64,000 nucleotides of DNA from Prochlorococcus sp. AG-402-O21 (GTDB lineage: Bacteria; Cyanobacteriota; Cyanobacteriia; PCC-6307; Cyanobiaceae), in contig QCIZ01000003.1 in assembly GCA_003216375.1 (NCBI GenBank), positions 1 to 64,000 of the forward strand, read 5' to 3'. This document shows positions 1-9,111 of the stretch, piece by piece; position 1 is the first letter of the stretch, and every line of letters starts with the position of its first letter. The position numbers and the translations under genes were made by a program. The notes beneath the pieces were generated by a model. The model saw only the letters and a program-made list of their open reading frames with translations. It ran no database searches and was not told where the DNA came from.

Positions 1-427
1 TGAAAGCATCTGAATAAGCAGAAGTTGTTGCTGCAACAACATCATCCTGATCAAGTAAAGGACCAGCAGTTACTTCTAGATCGCCAACAGGGAACGCATA
101 AAATAAAGAATGCAATGTGATAGCACCTGTTCCACCAGTTGCACTATCCATGCTTGCTAAAGGACCACTAGCATTACCAGTTTCCATGCCCATATAAAGC
201 ATGTCTTCACCAGTGAAGCTAGAAGTTACATCAAGGCCATATGCATACTGCATATAAAGCTCTTCTTCTGTGTCTGTTGTTCCGCCGTCAGAAACAGAAC
301 CAACAGTGAAATAAGCACCACCAGAAAGAGATGTGGTTGATGAGAATGCAGTATCTGCATTAACAGCAACAGGAGCCATAAGGCCCAAAGCTGCAGGAGC
401 TACCAGCAAACGCTGAAAAAGCTTCAT
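1..427 (-). CDS. SomA/OprB-like outer-membrane porin, 5' part only
   Basis: The reading frame starts at an ATG (427) and runs off the left edge, so only about 142 N-terminal residues are visible. A signal peptide (MKLFQRLLVAPAALGL then an Ala/Val-rich stretch ending VNA) leads straight into Ser/Gly/aromatic-rich beta-strand sequence. The short S-layer-homology domain that usually follows in cyanobacterial porins is missing. The visible part resembles the porin at 23818: both have the pattern FTG-(E/Q)-DML and a later (Y/F)xFPVG...V(T/F)xGP...DD segment. Such porins are trimeric outer-membrane channels for small solutes and ions. The substrate is unknown; lying beside the urea island suggests, but does not show, a nutrient role. 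Confidence 0.8.
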   Translation of the reverse strand, partial: MKLFQRLLVAPAALGLMAPVAVNADTAFSSTTSLSGGAYFTVGSVSDGGTTDTEEELYMQYAYGLDVTSSFTGEDMLYMGMETGNASGPLASMDSATGGTGAITLHSLFYAFPVGDLEVTAGPLLDQDDVVAATTSAYSDAF

Positions 428-482
428 TGTGTCCTCACACAAATTGTATTCAATTTATTTTCCTAATTAACCATTAATCAAG

Positions 483-500
483 ATGTATTTTAAAATACAT
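483..500. promoter_or_regulatory. perfect 18-bp palindrome upstream of porin gene
   Basis: ATGTATTTT is followed directly by its exact reverse complement AAAATACAT, about 56 bases upstream of the porin start at 427. A perfect AT-rich dyad with no spacer is a plausible operator for a dimeric regulator. It could also arise by chance in AT-rich DNA. It does not match the 6-1-6 Zur-type box in this window. Confidence 0.35.
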
Positions 501-708
501 TATCCGAAAATGTTTAGTATCGGTGAATACATTCTTATCTATCTCATGTTTTATTTTTTAATTTAAAATCAATTGATGTAGTTCTATCTTTGGATTTTGA
601 CTATCATATTTTTCTAGAATTAAAAAATTTAAATTGAGTACCCATAGTTTTCCTTTGACTAGTTAAATTCAAAAAAAGTTTAAAAAATAAGCGACTTGGC
701 TCTAGTAT

Positions 709-888
709 TTAATCATTATCTATAGAGTTAGCCTCAGGACCTAAAGAAGATGCAACCAATCCTGATACCACTGTAGAGATGCTTGATAATTTATTCAGAA
801 AAATTCTCTCTTCTAAAGTAACTGATTGATCATTTTCTATTCGGTTGAGTATGTTTTGAATTCGAAGTCTTGTTGCAGTAGAGAGCAT
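709..888 (-). CDS. small conserved-looking protein, 59 aa, unknown function
   Basis: A 59-residue frame starts at ATG 888 with MLSTATRLRIQNILNRI and ends at TAA. It is charged and mostly helical, with an LEERIFLNKL segment and a Ser/Val-rich C-terminal half, and has no signal peptide. From memory, short picocyanobacterial proteins starting MLSTATRLRIQ are common hypothetical proteins, but I cannot name a family or function. It stands alone between the porin gene and the divergent DUF1830 gene. The start context and amphipathic pattern look coding rather than random. Confidence 0.6.
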   Translation of the reverse strand: MLSTATRLRIQNILNRIENDQSVTLEERIFLNKLSSISTVVSGLVASSLGPEANSIDND

Positions 889-1043
889 AAATTTTTTACT
901 TTTTTTATCTAACCTGCTCTGGAGAGGTTGTTCGTGGCGTACTTTTTTAGAATTATTTTATACTTTAATCTTTAAGCTTGGTATAAAAAAGTACAAATAC
1001 TTTTTTATTTTTTTGTTTTAATTTCATCAAATATTTGTGCATT

Positions 1044-1271
1044 ATGGTCGATTTCTCTTACAGAAATATCACTTCAAGTATGGTTATATTGAAATGCATT
1101 GGACCAGATAGATTTTTTTTGGAACGAGCTATTTTCCCCCAAGAAGTTTTTTCATCTATGGCACCAGAAGGTTCTCAATTAGAAATTTGGGGAATAGAGT
1201 CCTATGGGCCTAATTTAGAACAACGCCTAAGAGTATCTTCTTTTATGGCTGAAGACTCAGTTGTAGCTTAA
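1044..1271 (+). CDS. DUF1830-type small protein
   Basis: This is a 75-residue protein from ATG 1044; an in-frame TTG at 1035 is less likely. The central pattern (RNITSS near the start, then FFLERAIFPQE and APEGSQLEIW) fits the cyanobacterial DUF1830 family, whose members share an N-terminal xNxTS motif and a central FERVVFP-like core. The function of that family is unknown. It has no signal peptide or membrane span. It converges on ureC with a 22-base gap, so its 3' end abuts the urease island without being part of that operon. Confidence 0.7.
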   Translation: MVDFSYRNITSSMVILKCIGPDRFFLERAIFPQEVFSSMAPEGSQLEIWGIESYGPNLEQRLRVSSFMAEDSVVA

Positions 1272-1293
1272 TTTCTTTAACTATTTAATACTT

Positions 1294-3003
1294 TTAAAGC
1301 AATAGATATCTTTGCGCAAGTGGGAGCGACTCGGCTGGTTCACAAGTTAAAAGCTCTCCATTTGCAAAAACTTCATATGTTTGAGGGTCAACTTCTATTT
1401 TTGGTTTTGCATCATTGAGTTTCATTGATTGCTTGGATATATTTCTTGTGTCTTTAACGGCAGCAATAGTACGTTCCAATTTGAGTTGTGATGGTACATC
1501 AGCGTCTATTGCGATTTCACTTAAGAAAGTAAGGCATGTAGGATTTATTGCCTTTCCAAAGGTAGAAAACATTGGGCGACCATGCACTGGTTGAGGGGTA
1601 GGAATAGAGGCATTTGCATCTCCCATTTGAGCCCATGCGATAGATCCTCCCTTGATTACTAAGTCAGGTTTGATGCCAAAAAACCCTGGGTTCCATAGTA
1701 CTAAGTCGGCTAGTTTTCCAACTTCTATCGACCCAACATTACCGCTGATTCCATGAGCGATCGCTGGATTAATAGTCACCTTTGATATATACCTTTTCAG
1801 GCGATGATTATCATTCCTTTGATTATCTTCTGGTAATGATCCTCTTTGAACTTTCATTTTATGGGCAGTTTGAAAAGTTCGACTAATAACTTCTCCAACT
1901 CTTCCCATAGCTTGAGAGTCACTCGCAATAATAGAAAAGGCTCCTATGTCGTGAAGGATGTCTTCAGCAGCAATAGTTTCACGACGTATTCTTGATTCGG
2001 CAAATGCGACATCCTCAGGAATTTTAGGATCCAAATGATGGCAAACCATCAGCATGTCTAAATGCTCCTCAAGAGTATTTAGAGTGAAGGGTCTGGTCGG
2101 ATTTGTACTGCTAGGGATCACATTAGATTCCCCGCAAATTTTTATAATGTCAGGAGCATGACCACCGCCAGCTCCTTCTGTATGGAAGGTATGAATTGTT
2201 CTTCCTTTTATTGCCCGAATTGTATCTTCAACAAAACCAGCTTCATTTAGGGTATCTGTATGAATACAAACTTGTACGTCTAGTTGGTCTGCGACACTGA
2301 GGCAAGAATCAATACAAGCTGGAGTCGTTCCCCAGTCTTCATGAAGTTTTAATCCACAAGCTCCTGCTCTTACTTGTTCTTCTAGCGCTGCTTTATTAGT
2401 CGCATTGCCTTTTCCAAAGAATCCCAAATTAACAGGAAAACCCTCCGCAGATTGCAGCATCCTTGAGATGTGAAATGCTCCTGGCGTACATGTAGTTGCA
2501 TTAGTACCAGTTGCTGGACCTGTCCCTCCTCCAAGCATTGTGGTAACCCCACTAGCTAAAGCAGTTTCTATTTGTTGTGGACAGATAAAATGAATATGAC
2601 TATCAATAGCTCCTGCAGTGATAATATTTCCTTCTCCTGCGATTGCTTCTGTACTAGCTCCTACAATAATGTTGACACCTTCTTGAGTATCAGGATTGCC
2701 AGCTTTTCCGATACCTGAGATTTTCCCATCTTTAATACCAATATCTGCTTTAACAATTCCCCACCAATCTAGGATAAGTGCATTTGTAATAACAGTATCT
2801 ACTACTCCATTGTCTCTGCTTTGTTGTGATTGTCCCATTCCATCACGAATAACCTTACCACCACCAAATTTAACTTCGTCTCCATAGTGAGTATGATCTT
2901 GTTCAACTTCGAGTATTAAGTCTGTATCTGCAAGTCTAATGCGATCGCCTTTAGTAGGACCATAAGTCTCTGCATAGGCTTGGCGAGAAATTTTGAAAGG
3001 CAT
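1294..3003 (-). CDS. ureC: urease alpha subunit
   Basis: Catalytic subunit of nickel urease, which hydrolyses urea to ammonia and carbamate in the cytoplasm. It is 569 residues, normal for bacterial UreC. The nickel ligands are all visible: H136 and H138 (SHIHF), the lysine to be carbamylated K219 (GLKLHED), H248 (CIHTD), H274 (FHTEG) and D362 (ASDSQ). The flap cysteine and catalytic histidine are C321 and H322. It is last in the minus-strand run ureD-ureA-ureB-ureC, one base after ureB stops. With every catalytic residue intact it should be active if nickel and the accessory proteins are supplied. Confidence 0.98.
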   Translation of the reverse strand: MPFKISRQAYAETYGPTKGDRIRLADTDLILEVEQDHTHYGDEVKFGGGKVIRDGMGQSQQSRDNGVVDTVITNALILDWWGIVKADIGIKDGKISGIGKAGNPDTQEGVNIIVGASTEAIAGEGNIITAGAIDSHIHFICPQQIETALASGVTTMLGGGTGPATGTNATTCTPGAFHISRMLQSAEGFPVNLGFFGKGNATNKAALEEQVRAGACGLKLHEDWGTTPACIDSCLSVADQLDVQVCIHTDTLNEAGFVEDTIRAIKGRTIHTFHTEGAGGGHAPDIIKICGESNVIPSSTNPTRPFTLNTLEEHLDMLMVCHHLDPKIPEDVAFAESRIRRETIAAEDILHDIGAFSIIASDSQAMGRVGEVISRTFQTAHKMKVQRGSLPEDNQRNDNHRLKRYISKVTINPAIAHGISGNVGSIEVGKLADLVLWNPGFFGIKPDLVIKGGSIAWAQMGDANASIPTPQPVHGRPMFSTFGKAINPTCLTFLSEIAIDADVPSQLKLERTIAAVKDTRNISKQSMKLNDAKPKIEVDPQTYEVFANGELLTCEPAESLPLAQRYLLL

Positions 3004-3004
3004 T

Positions 3005-3325
3005 TTATTGTAGAAGTGAATCGTTTATAAGTCCGTTGAACCCAAAAATTTTACGATCTCCTGCATAAGGAACAAGATTAACTTCTCTTTGATCACCTGG
3101 CTCAAATCTGATAGCAGTACCAGCTGGGATGTCTAATCTTTTGCCGAGAGCTTTTTGACGCTCAAATTCTAGACCTTGATTTGACTCAAAGAAATGATAA
3201 TGAGAGCCAATTTGTATTGGCCTATCGGAAGTGTTAGCGACTTTTAGAGTTGTGATTTCTCTTCCTTTGTTGAGTTCAATAAAACCATCTTCTGGAATAA
3301 GTTCTCCAGGAATTAAATAAGACAT
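3005..3325 (-). CDS. ureB: urease beta subunit
   Basis: Small structural subunit of urease, 106 residues, the usual size when beta and gamma are separate polypeptides. It opens with the family start [14 protein letters not shown] and contains the conserved segments [19 protein letters not shown] and GTAIRFEPG. It packs against UreC and UreA in the (alpha-beta-gamma)3 enzyme. It lies between ureA (8 bases away) and ureC (1 base away) in one operon, so translation is probably coupled. Confidence 0.98.
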   Translation of the reverse strand: MSYLIPGELIPEDGFIELNKGREITTLKVANTSDRPIQIGSHYHFFESNQGLEFERQKALGKRLDIPAGTAIRFEPGDQREVNLVPYAGDRKIFGFNGLINDSLLQ

Positions 3326-3333
3326 AATTGTAG

Positions 3334-3636
3334 TTAGCTAATTGGATTGTGAAGTGTTACAAGCTTCGTTCCATCGGGGAAAACAGCCTCTATTTGAACT
3401 TCATGGATGAGTTCGGGCACGCCTTCCATGACTTGTTCTCTGGTTAGCCATGTAGTTCCTTCGTTCATTAAGGTTGAGACACTCTTGCCATCTCTAGCAC
3501 CTTCAAGTACTTGAAAGCTAAGCCAAGCAACAGCTTCAGGATGATTTAATTTCAAACCTCTTTTTAATCTTCGCTCTGCCAAAAGAGCAGCGGTAACTAC
3601 AAGTAATTTGTCTTTTTCTTGAGGGCTTAGGTACAT
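3334..3636 (-). CDS. ureA: urease gamma subunit
   Basis: Smallest urease subunit, 100 residues, full length for the family. It begins [20 protein letters not shown] and contains the typical [11 protein letters not shown] and EGARDGKSV segments, ending with the [13 protein letters not shown] motif. It has a structural role in the urease trimer and no catalytic residues. It starts about 50 bases downstream of ureD and leads the structural block ureABC on the minus strand. Confidence 0.98.
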   Translation of the reverse strand: MYLSPQEKDKLLVVTAALLAERRLKRGLKLNHPEAVAWLSFQVLEGARDGKSVSTLMNEGTTWLTREQVMEGVPELIHEVQIEAVFPDGTKLVTLHNPIS

Positions 3637-3685
3637 TTTTTAATAGTTAGAAGTTCATTTTACTAGCAAAGAAATGCTTAAAAGT

Positions 3686-4609
3686 TCATGATGGACATTT
3701 TATATCTGTTGATGGATTTTCTTGCATTGGCCAAATCCTCATGTATTCAGGCATGCTTAAGTTTCTTAAACTTCTAGTAAGTCTCCAAATTCTATAAAAC
3801 CAAAATCGAGCTGATTGTGTTGATGAGCCTGTGTATCTTGCTGATATGCCATTTTTAAGAAGGCTACAAGTCATAAATCCCTCAAGTCCATCTCTTTGTT
3901 GTCGGCAGTTGACTAATAAATCAGACAAATCTTTTTGTTTGATTTCTTTAGGTGTTATCCAAGTTAAAGATCCAAATACTGGTTGCTTTTCTAAGCCATG
4001 AATGGACTTTAGAGCGTCTCCGGCTAGTTCTAAGCGATCACTAAATTCATAATGTTTTCCTTCAGTATTCTCCCTAAAGATTTCCAAAGATGATCTCCAT
4101 ACTCCACTACCAAGTTCTTCTCCCGCAGCAGTCCTTCCCAAGCGAACCAAATCAACACATAAAAAGCTCGATGAAGGATCAAGATTAACAGTCATATTTT
4201 GTTCGAAAAGACCTCCCTGATAGACAATTAATTCTTGAGGGATCCATTCAAGGTCAGAATTTTTTTCAATTTGAAAAAAACATTTTTGATTTGCCCATCT
4301 TCCTTGCGGATTTAGTTTTGATCTACCTCTGCTTCCATAAACTTTTTGAGCTGCTACCGAAGAACAAATAGCACTGCTATTTTCTTCAGCATTTATATTT
4401 ATTGTGAGTTGGTCACCTCCAACAATTCCACCAGCACTATGGAGAATTGGTATTTCGCATCTCCCATCTTTTTTATCATTGAAAACCCTCATTAATTTTA
4501 ATGGAGCAGTACATTTTGCTTGATGAATTGTTTTGACAATATCTCTATTGTTAGACTTTGGCTTCTTGTAAAGCCTTAGATCACAAGTTCCATGCCATTG
4601 AGAGGTCAT
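3686..4609 (-). CDS. ureD: urease accessory protein UreD
   Basis: Metallochaperone scaffold that binds apo-urease and recruits UreF and UreG for nickel insertion. It is 307 residues. Family features include the LHSAGGIVGGDQL segment near residue 60, a nearby AQKVYGSRG segment and WIPQELIVYQGG near residue 120. It heads the minus-strand ureDABC operon and is divergent from ureE with a 102-base gap that must hold both promoters. I looked for a GTA-N8-TAC NtcA site there and found none. Confidence 0.96.
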   Translation of the reverse strand: MTSQWHGTCDLRLYKKPKSNNRDIVKTIHQAKCTAPLKLMRVFNDKKDGRCEIPILHSAGGIVGGDQLTININAEENSSAICSSVAAQKVYGSRGRSKLNPQGRWANQKCFFQIEKNSDLEWIPQELIVYQGGLFEQNMTVNLDPSSSFLCVDLVRLGRTAAGEELGSGVWRSSLEIFRENTEGKHYEFSDRLELAGDALKSIHGLEKQPVFGSLTWITPKEIKQKDLSDLLVNCRQQRDGLEGFMTCSLLKNGISARYTGSSTQSARFWFYRIWRLTRSLRNLSMPEYMRIWPMQENPSTDIKCPS

Positions 4610-4711
4610 TAAATAGATTTATCGTTTTTGTTTAATTGGTTTTGAGAAAATAATAAATTTCTGATCTGGTAGACATGATCTATAAAATTGAAATCTATAA
4701 AGAATTGAAGC

Positions 4712-5155
4712 TTGTCTCACGAATTAATCTATCTCACTAAGAGAATTAGTGCTCAAGTCATTGGGCAATGCCTCTTCCTTCCCTTGTCTGCAAAAGAGAG
4801 GACTCAGCTTAGGGGCAAACGATCAACTTTAGATGGAACTGATGTGATGTTAAATTTGCCTAGAGAAGGAGGCCGCTTGATCCCTGGAGAGGTATTGAAA
4901 AGTGAGAATTCACAAATTTTTGTAAGCATAGAGGCTGCTCATGAAGATGTAATAAGAATTAGCTCAGAAAATAGATTGAAATTGTTAAAAGCTGCTTATC
5001 ATTTAGGCAATAGACATGTTGAGATTGAGTTGCACGATAAAGAGTTATATTTACTCAATGATGTAGTTATGAAAAAGATGTTAGAAGGCCAAGGCTTTGC
5101 AATAGAAACTTTTCAAAGACCTTTTTCTCCTGAGATAGGTGCTTACGAGTATTAG
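4712..5155 (+). CDS. ureE: urease accessory protein UreE (nickel chaperone)
   Basis: Dimeric nickel donor for urease maturation, 147 residues from a TTG start (no nearby in-frame ATG fits). It has the N-terminal UreE domain (KERTQLRGKR then a DGTDVMLNLPREG core) and the C-terminal metal-binding domain with AYHLGNRHVEIEL; the His in GNRH is the conserved ligand. It lacks the His-rich tail found in some UreE proteins, so it would deliver rather than store nickel. It is the first gene of the plus-strand ureEFG operon, 18 bases before ureF. Confidence 0.95.
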   Translation: MSHELIYLTKRISAQVIGQCLFLPLSAKERTQLRGKRSTLDGTDVMLNLPREGGRLIPGEVLKSENSQIFVSIEAAHEDVIRISSENRLKLLKAAYHLGNRHVEIELHDKELYLLNDVVMKKMLEGQGFAIETFQRPFSPEIGAYEY

Positions 5156-5173
5156 GATTGATTAATTCAGTTT

Positions 5174-5845
5174 ATGAAACTTGAGCTTTTACAATTAATG
5201 AGCCCATCATTACCAATTGGCGCCTTTAGTTACTCAGAAGGATTAGAATGGCTTGTTCAAAATAAAAAAGTGTATGACGAGACAACACTTTTCAATTGGA
5301 TTGAAAGTGAACTTTCTCGAGGTCAAATAACAATTGAGGCCAGCTCAATTTCGCACTTAATGAGAGATTTAGTGAATTGGAGTGATCATACAGATGTTCA
5401 ATATAAGTTAATTATTGAAGAGTGGAATTCTTGGCTTGGTTCATTAAGAGATTCTCCGGAGGTTAGATCTCAACAAAAACAAATGGGCGAATCTTTACTA
5501 CAGCTATTAATTGATCTGGATCATCCTCTTCCTGATAATGAAAAGAAATTTATATGGCCTATAGCTTGGGCTTGGGCTGGAGTATGCTTGGACATAACTC
5601 AAATTGATATGGTGGAGGGTTATTTATATAGCTGGGTAGCCAATCAATTAAGTGCGGCATTAAGGCTATTGTCATTAGGGCCAACAAAAGCTCAAAAGCT
5701 TCAAAAAAAATCTCTAGTACTTATTAAGTCTCAAGCAAGTTACTTATTGGAACAGAATCCTAAAGAAATTTGGGTTAGCGATGTCGGAGCTATTATGGCA
5801 CAACAGTCGCATGTAGAACTTTATTCAAGATTATTTAGAAGCTAA
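5174..5845 (+). CDS. ureF: urease accessory protein UreF
   Basis: Helical accessory protein that joins UreD and UreG in the nickel-insertion complex. It is 223 residues. It shows the UreF start [21 protein letters not shown] followed by EGLEWLV, and a later [20 protein letters not shown]-terminus typical of the family. The stop codon overlaps the ureG start (shared A in TAATG), implying coupled translation. Confidence 0.96.
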   Translation: MKLELLQLMSPSLPIGAFSYSEGLEWLVQNKKVYDETTLFNWIESELSRGQITIEASSISHLMRDLVNWSDHTDVQYKLIIEEWNSWLGSLRDSPEVRSQQKQMGESLLQLLIDLDHPLPDNEKKFIWPIAWAWAGVCLDITQIDMVEGYLYSWVANQLSAALRLLSLGPTKAQKLQKKSLVLIKSQASYLLEQNPKEIWVSDVGAIMAQQSHVELYSRLFRS

Positions 5846-6462
5846 TGGAAAGTAAATTAAGAGTTGGAATAGCTGGTCCAGTTGGATCTGGTAAAACGGC
5901 TATCATTCAGAGACTATGTGAAAACCTTAAAGATCAATTAGAGATCGCCGTAGTAACAAATGATATCTATACTCAAGAAGATGCGAAATTTTTGACTAAT
6001 TCAAAGGCTTTAGCACCAGAACGAATCAAAGGAGTGGAAACTGGAGGATGCCCACATACAGCGATAAGGGAAGATTGCTCTATAAACCGTATTGCGGTTG
6101 AAGAGCTAGAGCATAAATTTACACCTTTAGATTTAGTATTTGTTGAGAGTGGTGGAGATAATCTTGCTGCAAGTTTTAGCCCTGAGTTAGTTGACATATG
6201 TATATATATTATTGATGTCGCGGCAGGGGATAAGATACCCAGGAAAGGTGGACCAGGCATAACACGTTCGGATTTATTAGTGATCAATAAGATTGACCTC
6301 GCTGAAATGGTTGGCGCAAGCTTGAAAATAATGGAGAGGGATACTTTATTAATGAGGAAGAATCTTCCCTGGTGCTTTACCAATACAAAAACAGGGGAAG
6401 GGATAGAAATAATTGAAGAGTTTTTGTGTAATCAGATACCTTCTGATTACAAAAAGGTATAA
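5845..6462 (+). CDS. ureG: urease accessory GTPase UreG
   Basis: SIMIBI-class GTPase that powers nickel transfer to urease, 205 residues, full length. The P-loop GPVGSGKT is at residues 11-18, the metal-binding Cys-Pro-His is at 69-71 (C69 and H71), FVESGGDNL follows, and the guanine-specificity motif NKID lies further on. It starts inside the ureF stop. It is the last gene of ureEFG, followed by the urtA promoter region. Confidence 0.98.
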   Translation: MESKLRVGIAGPVGSGKTAIIQRLCENLKDQLEIAVVTNDIYTQEDAKFLTNSKALAPERIKGVETGGCPHTAIREDCSINRIAVEELEHKFTPLDLVFVESGGDNLAASFSPELVDICIYIIDVAAGDKIPRKGGPGITRSDLLVINKIDLAEMVGASLKIMERDTLLMRKNLPWCFTNTKTGEGIEIIEEFLCNQIPSDYKKV

Positions 6463-6506
6463 ACGAATACTGAAATCTATCTTCGTTTACTGAAATAGCT
6501 AAAAGA

Positions 6507-6549
6507 GTTTCATTTGCTACAAAAAGATGGGTGTTCAGTTGGATACTTT
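6507..6549 (+). promoter_or_regulatory. predicted NtcA-activated promoter of urtA
   Basis: GTT-N8-TAC (6507-6520) is followed after exactly 23 bases by TACTTT (6544-6549), which fits a -10 box TAN3T. This matches the known architecture of NtcA class II promoters (GTA-N8-TAC, 22-23 bases before the -10), with one base off the consensus. The inferred transcript would start near 6556, about 39 bases before the urtA ATG. NtcA is the global nitrogen regulator of cyanobacteria, so urea transport would rise under nitrogen limitation. Confidence 0.65.
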
Positions 6550-6594
6550 TCGTAAACCCCAAGGTGGGCAAACAACGAATTTAGTTAGTAATTC

Positions 6595-7872
6595 ATGAAG
6601 CTTTCAAAGCGCATTTTTGCAGGTTTAGCTACTGCCTCATTAGCAGTAACTGTTACTGCTTGTGGTGGATCAGATTCCTCAGGCAACTTTGATGACACCG
6701 TAACTGTTGGAATTCTCCACTCCCTATCGGGGACAATGGCAATCTCCGAATCAACTCTTGTTGATACAGAGAAAATGGCTATTGAGGAAATTAATGCAGC
6801 TGGCGGTGTAACAGTCGACGGTAAAAGCTATAAAATTGAGTACATCGTTGAAGATGGTGCATCAGATTGGCCTACCTTTGCTGAGAAATCCAAGAAGTTA
6901 ATTGATCAGGATGGAGTACCAGTTGTCTTTGGCGGCTGGACTTCTGCAAGTCGTAAGGCAATGCTTCCGGTTTATGAATCTAAAGATGCATTCCTTTATT
7001 ACCCTATTCAATATGAAGCACAAGAGTGCTCTAATAACATCTTCTATACAGGAGCGACTCCTAATCAGCAATCTGAGCCTGCTACTGATTTCATGTACAA
7101 GCGCTCACCAGCGGCTGGAGGAGATTTCTTCTTAGTTGGTTCTGATTATGTTTTCCCAAGAACTTCTAACACAATTACTAAAGCTCAAGTTAAACAACTT
7201 GGCGGTAAAGTTGTTGGAGAAGACTATCTACCTCTAGGTAATACAGAGGTAGCTCCTATTATCTCCAAGATTAAAGTTGCTCTTCCTGATGGTGGAATCA
7301 TCGTTAACACTTTGAACGGTGATCAAAACGTTGCTTTCTTTAAACAAATCCAGGACGCAGGAATCACTCCTTCCAATGGTTATTACGTAATGAACTACTC
7401 CATTGCGGAAGAAGAGATTAGTACGATTGGACCTGAGTTCCTTGAAGGCCACTATGGTGCTTGGAACTACATGATGTCTATTGATACTCCAGCTTCTAAG
7501 AAATTTGCTAAGAGTTTTAAGAAGAGATGGGGTAGTGATCGTGTCGTAGCTGATCCTCAAGAATCTGCTTATAACATGGTTTATCTTTGGAAGCAGGCAG
7601 TTGAAGATGCAGGAACATTTGATGACAATGCTGTTAGAGAAGCATTGGTTGGTCAGACATTCGATGCTCCCCAAGGGCCAGTAGAAGTTATGGCAAATCA
7701 TCACCTATCTCAAACAGTGAGAATCGGTGAAATCAACTCAGAGGGTGGATTTACTATCCTTGAAGAAACTGGAGTGGTTGAACCACAAGCATGGAACCAA
7801 AAACATCCAAGTTCAAAAGGTTACGCTTGTGATTGGACTGATCCTAAGAAAGGTGAAAAATATAGGATGTGA
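6595..7872 (+). CDS. urtA: urea ABC transporter, substrate-binding lipoprotein
   Basis: Periplasmic urea-binding protein that feeds the UrtBC membrane channel. It is 425 residues. An N-terminal lipoprotein signal ends in the lipobox VTAC with C23, followed by a Gly/Ser-rich linker and a type I periplasmic binding fold of the branched-chain amino acid/amide class (TVGILHSLSGTMA, then VVFGGWTSASRKAMLPV and LYYPIQYEAQECS). These segments are typical of UrtA rather than LivJ. It is the first gene of urtABCDE, with a predicted NtcA promoter upstream and a strong hairpin downstream that could let it be made in excess of the rest. Confidence 0.96.
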   Translation: MKLSKRIFAGLATASLAVTVTACGGSDSSGNFDDTVTVGILHSLSGTMAISESTLVDTEKMAIEEINAAGGVTVDGKSYKIEYIVEDGASDWPTFAEKSKKLIDQDGVPVVFGGWTSASRKAMLPVYESKDAFLYYPIQYEAQECSNNIFYTGATPNQQSEPATDFMYKRSPAAGGDFFLVGSDYVFPRTSNTITKAQVKQLGGKVVGEDYLPLGNTEVAPIISKIKVALPDGGIIVNTLNGDQNVAFFKQIQDAGITPSNGYYVMNYSIAEEEISTIGPEFLEGHYGAWNYMMSIDTPASKKFAKSFKKRWGSDRVVADPQESAYNMVYLWKQAVEDAGTFDDNAVREALVGQTFDAPQGPVEVMANHHLSQTVRIGEINSEGGFTILEETGVVEPQAWNQKHPSSKGYACDWTDPKKGEKYRM

Positions 7873-7900
7873 TTCAATTTTTGACTTATAAATAGATTCT

Positions 7901-7926
7901 AATAAGGAGCCTTCGGGCTCCTTATT
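7901..7926 (+). terminator. hairpin after urtA, partial terminator or mRNA stabiliser
   Basis: A perfect 11-bp stem (AATAAGGAGCC / GGCTCCTTATT) closes a UUCG-type tetraloop and is followed by TCTTT. It sits 29 bases after the urtA stop and 25 bases before the urtB start. Such intercistronic hairpins commonly raise the level of the binding-protein mRNA over the membrane and ATPase genes. There is no long T-run, so read-through into urtB is likely. Confidence 0.75.
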
Positions 7927-7950
7927 TCTTTAAAAAAATCAACCAAGCTA

Positions 7951-9108
7951 GTGCAACTTATTCTTGAAAGCCTTTTTAATGGCGTTGCTATTGGCTCAGT
8001 TTTGCTCGTCGCAGCACTGGGACTAGCAATTGTCTTCGGTTTAATGGGTGTCATCAATCTTGCTCATGGGGAATTGATGATGCTTGGTGCTTATTCAACA
8101 TACATAACCCAATTAATTTTCAAACAAGTTTCTTTCTTAAAACCTTTTTATGATTCGTATGTCATAGTTGCAATTGGTATTGCTTTTTTAGTTAGTGGAA
8201 CAGTTGGAATTCTTTTAGAGCGAACAGTTATTAGACGTCTCTATGGAAGTCCTCTTGAAACACTTTTAGCCACATGGGGAGTGAGCCTAATCCTTCAACA
8301 ATTTGTTAGAAGTGTTCCGCTGGCTTATGCCAGTGGTTTGGTAATAGCACTTTTCTTTGGCCTATTTACACCGCTATTTATTTCTGATGACTTACTTCAT
8401 GGTGCAAAAGGTAAATTAATAAGAGCATGTACTTGGGGGTTCTCAGCTTTATTAGGTGTAGCAACAGGAGGTGTTTTATCGTCTTTAGTAAGTAAACTTA
8501 GTCGCGCTAGTGCAAGGAATGTTGATGTTACAGCTCCCTCTTGGATGAGAGGTGGAATTGATTTTGTTGGAATTACTTTTCCTAAAACGCGTCTTTTAAT
8601 AATCCTCATTACCTTAATATCTGTTTTAGTAGTAATTTTCTTTCTTGATAAAACAGCTTGGGGAATGAGAATTAGAGCAGTAACTCAAAATAGACCAATG
8701 AGTGATTGTTTAGGTATATCCACTGAAACAGTAGATATTATTACTTTTGGAATAGGTTCTGGTCTCGCTGGTGTTGCAGGAGTTGCAGTTTCACTCCTTG
8801 GCTCAGTCGGACCAAATGTTGGTGGAAATTATATTGTGGGATGTTTTATGGTTGTTGTTCTTGGTGGAGTGGGCAATTTATTAGGAACAATCCTTGCTTC
8901 TTTCTCTATTGGAATAATGACTGATTTGATAGGAGCAGGAAGACTACTTACTATTTGGCCAGATATGCCTTCCCCTCTTTATTCAACAATAGATTTTTTT
9001 GCGACAACAAGCATGGCTAGAGTAATGATATTTGCTCTGATAGTAATATTCCTTCAATTTAAACCAACGGGGATGTTCCCACAAAAAGGAAGAATGGTGG
9101 AGTCTTGA
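7951..9108 (+). CDS. urtB: urea ABC transporter, permease UrtB
   Basis: Inner-membrane permease of the LivH class, 385 residues from a GTG start. It is strongly hydrophobic with multiple membrane spans. The N-terminus (LFNGVAIGSVLLVAALGLAI then FGLMGVINLAHGELMMLGAY) and the C-terminal part (GPNVGGNYIVGCFMVVVLGG then VGNLLGT) are typical of UrtB. A hydrophilic/hydrophobic insert near residues 130-200 is characteristic of the cyanobacterial form. Its stop is directly followed by the urtC start region. Confidence 0.95.
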   Translation: MQLILESLFNGVAIGSVLLVAALGLAIVFGLMGVINLAHGELMMLGAYSTYITQLIFKQVSFLKPFYDSYVIVAIGIAFLVSGTVGILLERTVIRRLYGSPLETLLATWGVSLILQQFVRSVPLAYASGLVIALFFGLFTPLFISDDLLHGAKGKLIRACTWGFSALLGVATGGVLSSLVSKLSRASARNVDVTAPSWMRGGIDFVGITFPKTRLLIILITLISVLVVIFFLDKTAWGMRIRAVTQNRPMSDCLGISTETVDIITFGIGSGLAGVAGVAVSLLGSVGPNVGGNYIVGCFMVVVLGGVGNLLGTILASFSIGIMTDLIGAGRLLTIWPDMPSPLYSTIDFFATTSMARVMIFALIVIFLQFKPTGMFPQKGRMVES

Positions 9109-9111
9109 TTG

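Noticed and set aside
4610-4711. NtcA site in the ureD-ureE gap
   Set aside because: GTAGACATGATCTA has an 8-base gap but ends in CTA, not TAC; no other candidate was found on either strand.
5973-6383. 136-codon open frame antisense to ureG
   Set aside because: Fully covered by ureG on the other strand; the translation has no domain or motif.
6533-6546. Second GTT-N8-TAC element near urtA
   Set aside because: It has no -10 box at 22-23 bases and would place the start inside the translation initiation region; the site at 6507 fits much better.
7234-7704. 156-codon open frame antisense to urtA
   Set aside because: It lies wholly inside a certain gene, has no family-like sequence and is a mirror of the urtA codon pattern.
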